From Diphasiastrum complanatum (taxonomy: Eukaryota; Streptophyta; Lycopodiopsida; Lycopodiales; Lycopodiaceae): 64,000 nt of DNA. The stretch is taken from the NCBI GenBank assembly GCA_029204225.1, contig CM055103.1:45582919-45646918 (forward strand), written 5' to 3'. Numbering within the stretch: position 1 is the stretch's first letter; the number at the start of each line of letters is the position of its first letter. A program made the position numbers and the translations under genes. Below are positions 1 to 11,349 of the stretch, piece by piece. Under the pieces are notes generated by a model, which worked only from the letters and a program-made list of their open reading frames with translations, was not told where the DNA came from and ran no database searches.

Positions 1-81
<81 letters not shown>
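1..81. repeat. Poly-C homopolymer
   Basis: The window opens with an uninterrupted run of 81 C residues. A shorter run of about 12 C lies near 488-499. A tract of this length is unusual in plant nuclear DNA and may be a real simple repeat or a sequencing or assembly artefact at a contig edge. Confidence 0.95.
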
Positions 82-1449
82 ATTTGTATGACAATGGTTT
101 ATTTGACTGTGTTATAGTATGATGGGAGTTGGAAGATGAGGATGATTCATAAAACAGCTTCTAAAAATTTATCTTCGTTGTTCTCAATTTGACATCAAAT
201 ATTGCCTTAGTACAGCTTTTGAAGAAGGTTTCATTGCTTATGAAAAATATATTGAAATTGTGTAATAAGTGAAAATACTTTATGTGAAAGGGGGTTAATG
301 AACATCATTTCTTATTAGAGGCATTTTCTACCATAATCGTTTGTGAGTAGTCTCTATTACATTTTTATGAATCAAATTTAAAATAATGTAATCTTAATGT
401 ACTTCGTTTTCTTTGACAACTAATGAATACATGTTGTATGGCCCTTGACTATTAAACATGAGGTTGTGGGTTGAATATCCTATCCCTCCCCCCCCCCCCC
501 AAAATCGACATTAATCAAAAAACACACTCTTTTTAGATTGAGTGATAGTTTTATTGATAGAAACTATAGACTAGATTGTTTAATTTGAATCAACAACAAA
601 TGTAGAGCGCTTCAACTCTATTAAGATTTTGTAAATAGTTGAATAGTTAGTTTTAATGTGTAGTTATAGTAGTCATTGATGACTTTTGATTGATGAATAT
701 ATGATGTGTTGCTTTCTTCTTTTACATTGGAAAATATATGGTAAATTAATCAATATAATAGATAGCTTTTAAGAGAAATTTTTGTAATCTCTTGAAGACT
801 TGTATTTTGAAAAGTATTCATGACTATGTTCTCAAGTGTTGTGATAATGTATATGATTACATAGTACGTCTGCGTGAATATATATGTAGTAAAATTTCAC
901 TTTTGTATGGGTGTTTTATTTCCAAATGTCTTCTATCTAGAAGAATTTAGAAAAAGTTGTGCAACATGGAGCAAGAAATAAGGTCATATATTCCTCACTA
1001 TTTTTTCTCTACATACTCCATTGTTCACTTGATTGGTATCTTTACATGGAGAATTTAGTGAAAGTTTCTTTGATTATACTATGTATCATGTTTGTTTAGA
1101 TATAGGATAGGATTTGTACCTATATAGGATTTAATTTAGTATTTCAATACAAATTTTACATTGAGAGAAATAAACCACTCCTTTGAGTTTGAGTATTGAG
1201 GAGTTAACTTGGGAAGTTTGTAATCATATTTAATTGAGAATAACTATATTCAATTTTCTCCCTAAAATTGGAAATTTGGATTTTATAATAATAATTAGAA
1301 TGAATAGGAGTGGGGTGGAGATGAAATAATTGAAGGAATTAAATCATACCAATGTATATAGTGGAAAAATATAATTGTCAACATACAATTGTATTCACAA
1401 CATTTTACCATACGCTAATTTCTGGGGGAATTATATCTACAATATGACG
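82..1449. other. AT-rich stretch without a recognisable gene
   Basis: No open frame of useful length and no protein similarity that I recognise on either strand. The composition is AT-rich and there are many stops in all frames. The right edge meets the T-rich tract that ends the LINE relic on the other strand. Confidence 0.6.
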
Positions 1450-4060
1450 TTTTTCTTTTTTATTAGATATAAAGAAGTCAATAACAACCAAAGTTGATCA
1501 AGTCCTTTTCATAGAAGGGGGGATTGGTCAATACATCACAAAAGTAGGATTATTGGCACACCTTGCAAGGGCTAGTTCCATAAATGCCAAGTAGCCCAAT
1601 GATAGTATTTAACTAACGAGCTCTAGTAAATGCATAGCAAATTGAAAACACATAGTAGCCAACCTCAAAAAATTGTATGGTTTTGTATGTCCAAATCTTC
1701 CATAGCATAGACAGATAGCTTACATACATGGCATAAGGTGAGTGAAGTCCTAGCAATGTGAGTCACCTAACAATATGGAGCAAAGTGTGAGTTGGGGTGA
1801 AGTTATCTAATGGCTAAGCAAATGTGCAAAGTCCACCCATAGACGGTTGTTGTAGTGCAAGAACAAAGTGTGCAATAGTCTCTTCAGGCAATTGCCAAAG
1901 AGAGAAAAGGCTATTAGTAAAGAAAGGCTACTTTATACAGAAGGGGTGTGATTCAAAAATACTGTGGAAAGCAAGATAGTGAAGCGAGCTTGACCTATGT
2001 GGATGGAGCGGATGATGAAGAACCTGTTGCACCAAATCATAAGAGGGGTTTAGACATAGACCAACAAACACATATCAAATGGAGTTGAAATAAAGCGAGA
2101 GGAATGAGCTATAAGGTGGGTCACATGATATTTAAGAAGGAAAGGTTGGAAAGCAGACTTCCAGCCTGCTAGTGGAGGAAATTAGTTTGAAGCAAGGTGG
2201 ATGCCGCAGCCCGAAAAGGTAAGGTCAAGTAAAGTGTGTTCATTAACAAACAAGCTAGCATGAGGTAAGAGTCAGCAAGGAGGGGCATGGATGAGTTGTT
2301 GGATAGCTATAAGGCCCTTGCTTACTGTCAAACAAAGCCTGGGGTGGGATAGAAACTAGGAGAAAGGGGGAAAAGGGAGGAGGTGAAGATGGGTTCATTG
2401 AAAAGAAGGGGAGCATGGATCAAGTAATGAAAAGGGAAAAGAGAGGCAACATGCCAGATTTTTAAGGATGAAGGACCCCTTCAAGTGAAAGGAGTCCTGA
2501 AAGTTGAGAAGTTTTGCAATAGGGGGCGGAAGGTGAAGAAGAGGAGGAGGATCTACAACCAAAGACGTGTGATAGATGAGAAGAAAGTGCCAATGATGCG
2601 AATGGTTGAGGAGAGAGGAGAGTTGGCGAGCGACAAGAGATTGATTTTTAAGAAGGGGGTCAAGAATGTCGAGGCCGCCATTGGCCATAGGGGCAGTGCA
2701 GAAACACCATGGCAAAAGTGGGTGTTTTCTCGTCCAAAGAGAATGGCAAAGCAACTAAGTAGTCGAGCCGAGGAGAGTAGGACTGTTAACAAAAACAAAA
2801 GGGAAGAAAATAGGATAAGTGGCAAGGATGTGGTGGATGCCTAGGAAAGTGGTAGAATAACACATGTAGTGGGGATCCTAGAGATCTAGCTTGATGTGAA
2901 GGAGAAAGGTGGAGACTGAAAGGAGCGCCCAAGAGATGGGTAATGGTTTCATGCAAAATGACCCAAAAGCCCAAGGAGGCCACCCAAGAAGGAACATGAG
3001 TGGCAACGATGTGAAGCCGTAGTTAACGAGAGAGCACGAACAGTAACAAAATTTGGAGAAGAAACGAAGAAGTTGACAAGCGTAACATCGTCAACAAAAA
3101 AGTGGTGAGAGAGAGGGTCCAAGAGCGAATGGATGGGGGTATTAGTGTGAGACATAGTAGCCTTGTGGAGAGCGTGAGAGAGAGGGGCTCAGTGGCAATC
3201 ACAAAGAAGAGAGAAAAAAGTGGCTTCCTTGGCAGATGCCACACTAAAGAGAAAAAGGGACAAAGTGGCAGCCATTAAAAAGAAGCCTGGAGGAGGAGGA
3301 GAAATAGAGGGTTCAAAAGGTGGGTGGGGATGCCAAGGGACTTGCAAGAGCGGAAGATGTAGTCCCGGCCTATATAGTTGAAGGCCTTGTCCAAGTCAAG
3401 ACAAAAGACCATTGAAGGAGTGGAAAAGTGGGACGAAGTATCAGTCATAGTCCAAACACTCATGATGAAATCCATGATGTTGCATTATTAGAAAAAACCA
3501 AATTTCTCACGCGAGACGAGAGGGTTTAGATGGGGAAAGAGCACCAGGCCAATATCTTAGCAATAATCTTCTAGGTGGGCAAAATTTTGCCAAGATGAGC
3601 AGTCGAAGTTTCTTAGCCGAAATAAGCTCGATCAACCTCTCTGAGATGCGGGCCGACAAGGTGTCCAAGGAGGAGGCATGAAGGACTACGACAAGCAATC
3701 TCGAGTCAAGGTGGAGCCAGAACTTTATAAAAGAAACTTAGGGATAATTTCATCTAGATTTGGGTCTTGTTGAGAGACAAATCAAGAATGGCCGTGCAAC
3801 GGGCATCTAAAGAAGAAGTGATCTTGGGAAGGAAAAAAAAAAAGGTGAACTTTGTGATGGAGAAGGAAGCTAGCTTGTCCTCATGCGGTGGGAAAGGAGA
3901 GCCATAAGGATTGTAAGTGAGAAAAAAGGCTTGGACCATTGTAGAGGAGTAGAAAAGAAAAGCTCAAGCATGAACAAAGGTAGTCTCATGCTTCTGATGA
4001 AGGGGTCGAAGAAAGAAAAGAAAAAGAGGAGCGTAGGTCTCGCTCCTTGAGTCAAATAAG
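1450..4060 (-). mobile_element. Decayed L1-type LINE (reverse transcriptase and C-terminus)
   Basis: Read on the minus strand, fragments of a non-LTR retrotransposon ORF2 appear in the expected order. Near 3275-3475 there is an RT motif-A block (VFCLDLDKAF, then GRDYIFRSCKSLGIP). Near 2600-2720 there is the NGGLDILDP-like block that follows the RT core in plant LINEs. Near 1830-1900 there is a PEETIAHF block like the zinc-binding tail (zf-RVT), followed by an LWKIW-like block. The frame is broken many times and no endonuclease domain was recognised. The T-rich tract at 1447-1465 would be the poly-A tail on the minus strand. A LINE copies its RNA into DNA at nicked target sites; this copy is dead. 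The left and right limits are estimates. Confidence 0.65.
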
Positions 4061-4324
4061 CTTAGAGCATAACATGAGGCTGACTATGGCATGAGCATGA
4101 AAACAGAGAGGATGAATTGGAAAAGGAGCTCAAAATCAACAAAATCATGGACATCATAGAAAAGCTGCTGAGGCTCAACAATACCAGCAAGAGAGAAGGA
4201 AAGGTGGCAAGTCTGTCCAACTCTGTGAGGTGAGCCACACTATCATCCAGCTTAGTGTAGCAAGTATTCCTATCCACCTTCAACCTTAGACCTAAGCACT
4301 TACAAAGCATCAAGAAATGAAGGA

Positions 4325-5110
4325 TTCTGGAGCTACTCAACATATGACCAGTCATTGTGAGCATTTTCACTCCTATAAACAAATCCATTCATCTTGGCAA
4401 TGATAGTATATGATGGTGAAGGCACTATAAGATTGATGTTCCAACATGATCAGTTCAAACAACTATCAAATGTTTTGCATGTACCTAAACTCTCTACAAA
4501 TCTATTGTCAATACGTAGGATTATTGATTTAGGTCATAGAGTAGAGTTTGAGTCTGATCAATGTTAAATTGTCAATAGGACAAATAAGATCCTTGCACTT
4601 GGCAAGAGGCATGGATACTTATATAGACTAATTCATTGTTATTCAGATACAAGTCAAGCCTTGAATACCTCTATTCTAGTCAATGAGACATTAGTTTGGC
4701 ACAATAGATTAGGACATTTGAATCATACATCTCTGTCGAACATGTCAAAATAGTCCTTAGCACTTGATCACGACTATTCGACCAATAAAGTCAACCTCCT
4801 TATTTGTCATAGCTAAATTATCAAAAAACAGACTAGGATTAAGACATTACTTTGGAATAATAGATTAGGACATTTGAATTGTTCATCTATGTCAAACATG
4901 TCAAAATAGTCCTTAGCACTTGATCTTGACTATCCAACCAATAAAGTCAACCTCCTTGTTTGTCATAGCTACATTATCGAAAAACAGACTAGGATTCCGT
5001 TTAGATAGGCATGCCTAGATGTTGTTCATTCAAATATATGTGGTCCAATGCAAACTCCATCATTGCTTGTGCAAAGTATTTCATTACCTTCATTGACAAA
5101 TATTAGAGAA
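4325..5110 (+). pseudogene. Copia protease/GAG-pre-integrase remnant
   Basis: Broken plus-strand coding sequence matching the Copia region from the protease C-side (TQHM-like block at about 4335) through the GAG-pre-integrase domain (a block like LARGMDTYI at about 4600) to the start of integrase (a block like VHSNICGP at about 5020). The DNA is clearly the same family as the minus-strand element at 37.1-37.6 kb and related to the element at 16.6-17.6 kb: all three share the stretch from 'actcaacatatgacca' through 'cataagatccttgcactt'-like sequence. Stops and frameshifts are frequent and an internal tandem duplication is present. No LTR could be assigned. Confidence 0.7.
4686..4997 (+). repeat. 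156-bp tandem duplication inside Copia remnant
   Basis: Two head-to-tail copies, 4686-4841 and 4842-4997, each running from 'agacatta' to 'gactaggatt' with the offset exactly 156 bp at both ends. The copies differ at scattered positions. The duplicated unit covers the GAG-pre-integrase coding sequence, so it occurred after the element lost function or helped kill it. Confidence 0.9.
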
Positions 5111-5117
5111 GAGCATT

Positions 5118-5717
5118 AACCCAAGTTAATATGTGAGAGGGCGTGTGTAAGTCCAACCTGATGATCACATAGTTATTTGATTAGTTACAAGTCAATAAGA
5201 GAACCTTAGGCCTTTTTGCGGGACTTTTAATGTCGCAGGGCCTAAATGTCAAGTTAGGGTCCTCTTCTCTATTATAAAAAGAGACCAACTCGAGTTCCTA
5301 CGCATGTTTATGTCCTCATTTCAATAAAGCAAATTGGTTCTCTTCTGAAATGGATTGATGAATGTCCTTGCTCGCTATCACTTTTCCTCCATCTCTCATG
5401 CTTTCTTTGGATTTTGCTAATTGTTGGATCTGATTGTTATTGGGATTGTGTGTTATTATATTTTTTATGAGAGAGAAAGGGAGAGAGAGAGAAGAGTAAG
5501 CTATCTTGTTGTGGATCGTAGTGTTAATGGATGTAGTGTTAATGTTCAGGGTTAATGGATGTTAGAGTTAGATTTGGATCTTCCATTCATGTTGAAATCT
5601 GAACTATATTATCGCTCTCATGGAAACGAATCTATGCGTGACAACTAACTTCGTCTCTTTGATGCTAGATTGATTAGATCTTGGATTTAGATTAGGCAAG
5701 GAAAGAGACCCACTACA
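5118..5717 (+). repeat. Partial 5' LTR of Gypsy-1
   Basis: Non-coding block ending in CACTACA four bases before the primer-binding site. It contains a TATAAAA-type box near 5271 and an AATAAAG-type signal near 5323. The left part (5118-5220) shows patchy similarity to the Gypsy LTR fragments at 35.64-35.78 kb and 47.76-47.93 kb (gagggc, gtgtaag-ccaacc, aataagaga). The true left end is uncertain and the LTR is probably truncated by the Copia scrap junction. Confidence 0.55.
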
Positions 5718-5721
5718 TTTT

Positions 5722-5739
5722 TGGTGCCATTGCCGGGGA
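5722..5739 (+). other. Primer-binding site, tRNA-Asp type
   Basis: The 18 bases TGGTGCCATTGCCGGGGA match the complement of the 3' end of plant tRNA-Asp (TGGCGCCGTTGCCGGGGA), the primer used by Athila/Tat-type Gypsy elements, except at two positions. Both differences are at CpG dinucleotides (CG to TG and CG to CA), which is what deamination of methylated cytosine on each strand produces. Confidence 0.85.
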
Positions 5740-7220
5740 GCTACACCAATTTTTCAGTTTGAAGCATGTTTGTTGGATGGTTAACTTGCATTAGGCATCT
5801 TGTCGTGGCATGAATACTGCATTTAGGGTTAGTTTGGGAGTGATTTTGCTTGATTTGAGTGGATTTTCTTGTTTGAAATCTAATCTGATTGTAGAACATG
5901 GAAAGCTATTTAGATCACCAATCTTAAGATCCATTTGGATCTGAGATATCAGAAAGAACAACAAAAATCAGTCAAATTTGCCAGATTTTGGTCAACAAGA
6001 GGCAAAAAATGTCATTTGAGTTGATAACTTTTTGTCCTCTTACAAGAAACAGCAGAAAAACCGTCAAAAAACACCAAAAAATCACCAAAACCTTAAAAAT
6101 ACAGAAAAAGAACCTTCGCCTGATTCACTGTGCATAGGTGTGATTTAGATCTATCTACTGCTAGGTCGGCGAAGAATAATACCAAAAATAGAAGGGTTTT
6201 CAGAGGATCAGTTGGCATATTGCCATATTTTTGTCAAAAAAAAGTCATTTTTTGCAAAAAAAACCAGTATTACTCTTGATCCTTTGCCAAAACCTTCGTC
6301 GAGTTTCCAAAACATTCTATTTATAGTAAAATACTATTTTTGAGTTCGGCGAAGATTCTTCTTGTCCAGATCATAGAAAATCTTGATTTTTACCCTCGCC
6401 AAACTATAGAAACTCAAGGGGAGGCTCGAACTTGGGACCAAAGAAACTTTGGATGGCAAGCTAACCAACAAAGCCAACCCATTGGGTTGTGAGAAAATAA
6501 TGTAGAAGTGACTAGCCAAATGCATGCTATGCTTTCCTTCTTCACCTCTATGGAGAAATGAAGAGCAATTCCAGGAATGAGAGTTTTGAAACAAATTTGT
6601 GCATGTACATTGAGAACATCTACATCGATCTTGCAGTGGAGCATACAGTCAGGAATGATCTTAATGTCTTCAAGCATTGCACTCCTATAATATTAATACC
6701 CACATTTGTAATTTCGTTAGATTTTCTCGAAATCTAGCCATACAATGTTGAGTCATGAATGCATTTCAATGTGTGCATTTTCTTGTGTCAGAAACCTTCG
6801 CCAGATTTACCCTAGTTTTATCTATGCCAGATTTTGCATCTGAGAGTTCGGCGAAGGTTATTTCTCTAGAAATTGTCAGAAAAATTGATCAGAGAGTTTT
6901 TTTTTTTTCAAAATAGCACTGTTGAACCTTTGTCGAGCCAATCTTTGCCTAGGGAATCTTCGCCAATACTATTTTTAGGTTTTGATTTTCTTAATCAAGT
7001 CTCTGTCAAAATTTGGGTCAAATCTGATACATTTGGATATGGATTCTGATAAATTTTTCATTTTTTGAAAAGTATCGTTTGATTGAATTTCGAAATCTTT
7101 TTCACGATATAGAATTTGATTCTTGAAAAGTGGAATAGATCAAGTAGATCTGATCTGAGATAGTTTTGATTGAAAAATCTAGATCCAATCTCATTGTCTG
7201 CTTGATTTAAATTTGTGAAG
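5740..7220 (+). other. Gypsy-1 untranslated leader with CTTCGCC motifs
   Basis: Non-coding region between the primer site and the gag start. It carries six copies of CTTCGCC or its complement GGCGAAG (6114, 6168, 6348, 6796, 6850, 6958), plus CpG-decayed relatives such as CCTTCGTCGAG near 6293. The same motif recurs in the leader-like region at 40.49-40.73 kb. Several A- and T-runs and short stop-filled frames fill the rest. I see no gene here. Confidence 0.7.
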
Positions 7221-8141
7221 ATGGCTACTCCGGGAGGTGCTCCTCAAGAAGTCAATCCTTTTATTGTTAGAAGAGCACACCGGTTGAATCTACCCAAATA
7301 CAATGGGTTACTTGCAAAATGCTATGGATGATGCAATTTGGGAGGAGGATGAAGATTCAGATGATGAGCCGAATATCAGTATGTTGCCTTATACAGCAGG
7401 GTAGACTACTACGACATCCACACTATTGCATCCATGAATGTCAACGCTACTGCAAAACTGATGCTCAATGAGTTCGAGAAACTCGGGAAGAACTAGCAGA
7501 AACAAATGGAAAAGTGTTCTTCACCATTGCAGCCACCAAGAAATTCACATATAGATCTGAATGATCAGTTGCATCATCACGAAGAACCCTTCAAGATGAC
7601 TGAAACGGAAGCGCTGCAAACAGAACTGCTCATGAATATTTTGTCTAGCAAGATCAATATCTCATTAAGAGAGTTTCTGAAGTTGGTGCCAAAAGCAAAA
7701 GAAGTCTTAGCGCAAACGTTAGCTCAAGCAGAACCAAAATTCCATCAAGAGCCACTTTTTTGTGCTGCATTTGAAGAATCCAATGAAGTACTCCATGTCG
7801 GAGCTGCTTGGGAAAGTGATCAAAAGAATATCACTCTGCCGATACAGCATAGACAATTTCCTAAGGAAGCAGCTGTGATAGATGGCGGTTTAGGAGTTAA
7901 CCTGATCTCTACAAAGCTATGTGCAAAATGGGGCCTTACAAAGATCAAGCCTGTGACTTTTGCCATTAAGCTAGCTGATCAAACGTCAGTTCGTCTACCA
8001 GGAATGGTCGAAGATATACCTGTCAGAATTTCAGGAGTACAGTTCATCATTACTTTCGTAGTAATGGACTTACCAGAAGCACCAAATGTCTACAGTCCTA
8101 TTGGGACGTCCATGGTTACGAGTTGCGCAAGTAATTCATAA
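7221..8141 (+). pseudogene. Gypsy-1 gag remnant and retropepsin
   Basis: Gag begins at ATG 7221 (MATPGGAPQEV) but after about 28 codons jumps to a late-gag acidic block (AIWEEDEDSDDE, about 7330), so most of capsid is deleted. From 7506 an open frame of 211 codons resembles Gypsy-2: an LHHHEEPF block, then FEESNEVLHVGAAWES, then the aspartic-protease active-site region VIDGGLGVNLIS (about 7880-7915). D-G-G-x-G-V-N is the usual form in this Gypsy lineage. The frame shifts near 8090. In a live element the protease cleaves the Gag-Pol polyprotein; this copy cannot make Gag. Confidence 0.8.
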
Positions 8142-8910
8142 CTGGGGTACCGAAAAAATCACTTTTGAAAATCGTGAACGTGCAGTCAAAGTTGATCTTG
8201 CAACTTGGACTATCAAACCAGTGGTCCAAAAAGAGGATGATGATTCATCAACAACGGATCATACTTGTGACCGACCAGAGAAAAATTTGGGAGTTCATTA
8301 CGATTTTCAAACGGATACTATCAACTGGAATGAAGCTCTTGCAACGATTGATTGTACAGTAGGATATATGTGTCAACAAGATAATCAGTTAGATTTGAGC
8401 GAGATTTCATTATTAGATCGAACTTTGGATACACCGATTACTTTTCCATTGAATGCGCTGAATGTAGCTTGGATATCAATGGAACATATACCAGATCCGA
8501 TTGAAGATGACCTCATACTTGTGAGTCATGCCTTGACTTATGATGACAATGCAGAACTTACGGATGAGTAGATTCTAAATCATATGGATCCGCCTAGATT
8601 TGGAGTGCATAATGTTCCTGATGAACCAACAATAAAACCGCCCAAAGCAGTTATATTGAAGGAAGACAAGATCACAGGGTCAATAACGAAGAAGCAAGCC
8701 AAGCAACATTATAATACGGTTCTGAAATGGGAGAATCCTTCTCAAAAGATTGATTCAGTAATGTGCCACCCTTACTGGAAGGCAAAGGGAAATTCGAGGA
8801 TGATTTTACAAGTCAGAACTCTAGCAAGACATCATCGTCTCGGAAGTCATCACATCCACGATCAATTCCTGCTAAGAAGGCTAAGCGAAGATCCAAGACA
8901 AGTCCTTTAA
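8086..8910 (+). pseudogene. Gypsy-1 protease-RT linker
   Basis: Open frame 8086-8571 starts with the LLGRPWL block that follows retropepsin in Gypsy elements and runs through a linker to NAELTDE. It is then closed by a TAG at 8569-8571. Gypsy-2 has CAG at the same place (31718-31720, in ELTNEQI), so this stop is a CAG-to-TAG change. The frame continues (ILNHMD, then KPPKAVILKEDK, then KQHYNTVLKW) to about 8760. The N-terminal half of RT, including its first catalytic aspartate region, is missing between about 8910 and 8947. Confidence 0.75.
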
Positions 8911-8946
8911 CAAAGGAACAAGCAGATGTAGTCTGCTTAGAAAGTA

Positions 8947-9770
8947 ATGTCGTTTGGACTCTATAATGCACCAAGTTCATTCCAAAGAGTAATGCAATTT
9001 GCTTTTAAAGATTATGTACAGAAATTCCTTGAAATTTACTTGGATGATCTGGGAGTCCATAGTACAGATACAGACCACTTGGATCAATTGGAAAAAGTAT
9101 TTGAAAGATGTCGCAAATATCAAATTTCTCTAAATTCAAAAAAATGCCAGATATGGGTTTCCCACGGAGTTGTGCTTGGGCATGTGATATCGAGACATCG
9201 TATTGCCACAGATTATTCTAAAATCAAGATTATTGTGGAATTGCCACCGCCAACAACAATTCATGGAGTTTATGAGTCTATGAGTCATGCGAACTACGAT
9301 CGAATTTTTATTATCTTCTTTGCGGATTTAGCACGACCTATATACAAACTGACTATTGTTCCTATTTGGACAGTCGAGACGTTAGAAGCCTTTGAAAAAT
9401 TAAAAAAAGCATTAACTTCAGCACCAATACCGTGTTCTCCAGATGGGACGATTGAATTTCATGTTCACACGGATACCTCAAAATATGCCATTGGATCAAT
9501 TTTGACGTAGCCAGGTGATTATAAGAAGGATTATCCTATACGATTTGCAAGCAGACAACTTACAGATCCGGAGAAGAATTATTCAACATCAGAACGTGAG
9601 GCGTTAGCCATGATTTTTTCTGTTGAAAAATTTCGTCACTACCTCATGGAAACGCATTTTGCATTTTATACGGATCATCAGCCGTTACTTTACTTGGTAA
9701 ACAAGATATGCAATACTGGGCGTATTGCAAGATGGTTACTGTTATTGACTGAATTTGACTTTTGAATTGT
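8947..9770 (+). pseudogene. Gypsy-1 reverse transcriptase (C-half) and RNase H
   Basis: The frame starts at MSFGLYNAPSSFQRVMQ, the conserved RT motif just before the catalytic loop, then has YLDDLGV (Y-x-D-D intact, about 9040), LNSKKCQIW and LGHVISRHRI. RNase H follows (EFHVHTDTSKYAIGSILT). The frame closes with TAG at 9508-9510, where Gypsy-2 has CAG (LTQPGEY), and resumes through FASRQL, SEREALAMI and the FYTDHQPLLYLV block to about 9770. A live RT/RNase H would copy genomic RNA into DNA. Confidence 0.85.
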
Positions 9771-10095
9771 GGTTCGAAAGAGCAAGCAACATTATCTAGC
9801 TGATCACGTTTCGCGAATAGAATCCGCACCAGTTAATACTAAAGTGGATGATGAATTACCAGATGCTGCATTGTTCTATGTAGAAGCAGTATTTGAGTGG
9901 GCAGCGGATATTGTTGAGTACCTGATGCTAGGACAACCGAATGACTCTTTGACAAAAGTACAGAAGAGACAATTGATTCATAAGGCTCAACCTTATCAAT
10001 TGATTGTAGGACAATTGTATCGTCGTGGATCAGACAATATTCTACGTAGATGTGTTTTACCGTATGAAATCCTAGATTTAATCATGTTTTCACAT
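9769..10095 (+). pseudogene. Gypsy-1 RNase H tail and integrase N-terminus, truncated
   Basis: The open frame begins with the HYLADHVSRIES block and passes through ELPDAALFYVEA, KVQKRQL and QLYRRGSDNILRRCVLPYE, all of which align with Gypsy-2 at 33.83-34.11 kb. After EILDLIM (about 10090) similarity ends, exactly where Gypsy-2 continues with the HHCC zinc finger of integrase. The rest of the frame to 10233 is non-homologous read-through into flanking DNA. Confidence 0.8.
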
Positions 10096-11349
10096 AATGG
10101 CAGCCTTCAAAGTTCCCTATTCTATAACACTTCTCTATCCAGATTCGGCAATGGCCCTAAAGTACTACTTGTGATCAAGCACGATAGGACTTGTAGGCTT
10201 ACCAAGTCATATTTGAATTCACGAGTTCATTAATTGTTTGTGAAGTTGCAGAACTCTCTGCTAGTCTCATCATTTATTTACTTCAATGAAGCAGGCTCCA
10301 TAACCGGCCACACAACATCATGCAAAAAGTGATCATTCCTGCTGGGCATTTCATAACATGTACTTTGGTTGGAACACTGGAGTAGTAGTTGCATGTATGG
10401 AGCCTGGTGGTTTATGTATGATAGATGAGGGAAGTGTACATAATAAAACGTAAGTTTGCTATATCTCCACATTTAAACTGATATGAATAATTCCTACAAT
10501 CCAGAAACACTCTAAAACATATATGCCATAATGGCTTGAGTACATAAATTGTTGGAAACAAAATCCCAGCAGCATAGTCAAATGCAAGATTTGTAGCACC
10601 TGACACTGGGGTTGGAATTTGAAAGTCCTGCATCATATGATATAGAAACAAGCATTCCACACTGCCAAAGCCATAAATCCATGAACAAATCTTACCTATC
10701 TTGGACCAGGATGAAAAACCTTGCAAGGACCAGTTCTTGCTACGATGTAAGCCTGGCATATTTATCCCAATTGCTAAACGTGTTTGTGGAACATCCTTAA
10801 AAATTCAGATGTACCAGCTCAAAATCCTTGCTAAAATTTGCATCAATCAGCTATGAAGTTTTTCTAAAAAAAATTACATTCATTCAAATTCTCACCTGGC
10901 TCTAAAAAAATGTCTGGAGTTCCTTAGCTACATCTGAAATCCCCTATCATGGTCCTGACATAAAGCACAAATGATTGCTATAGGAAATAGCCCAGACATA
11001 CAAAACTAACTCAAGCGTATACAGAAATTCAAAAGGACGTTCCAAATGCTTCAAATGGCTAAATGATGGCATTCTCCAATAAGTAGTGGGCTGGTTTCCT
11101 CTCCATGAGATTAGGTGGTTTGAGTCCAATTAGCCACACAAATGAGAACATACAAGAGAAATCAAATAACTAACTGGAAGCACACTATCTCCAGATAACT
11201 AGTCATAGTAGTTCAAACATGTACATCACTTTAAAATCTCAATTTTCTCATACAACTAAAAAAAATTAACAATTTACATAAAAACAAATTGCCAACCGTC
11301 TCATGATTTTGGCATCATAAATCAACATACTGAAATTTACATCGAACAT
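10096..11349. other. Downstream flank of the host gene, no gene seen
   Basis: This lies between the Gypsy-1 break and the stop codon of the minus-strand transporter gene. It probably contains that gene's 3' UTR and terminator. Short open frames exist on both strands (for example 10412-10759 minus) but show no codon pattern or family resemblance that I trust. No LTR or repeat was recognised. Confidence 0.5.

Larger units (their letters stand above)
5118..10095 (+). mobile_element. Gypsy-1, 3'-truncated LTR retrotransposon
   Basis: A Ty3/Gypsy element with part of a 5' LTR, a tRNA-Asp-type primer site, a long untranslated leader, remnants of gag, a retropepsin domain, RT, RNase H and the first part of integrase, in Gypsy order. 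It ends near 10095, inside the integrase N-terminal zinc-finger region, where similarity to Gypsy-2 (34.1 kb) stops abruptly; no 3' LTR was found. It is the same lineage as Gypsy-2 in this window. The truncation point abuts sequence downstream of the host transporter gene. Confidence 0.85.

Noticed and set aside
10412-10759. 115-codon minus-strand frame downstream of the transporter gene
   Set aside because: No family resemblance, no splice link to the gene, and it lies after the stop codon; probably 3' UTR or chance.
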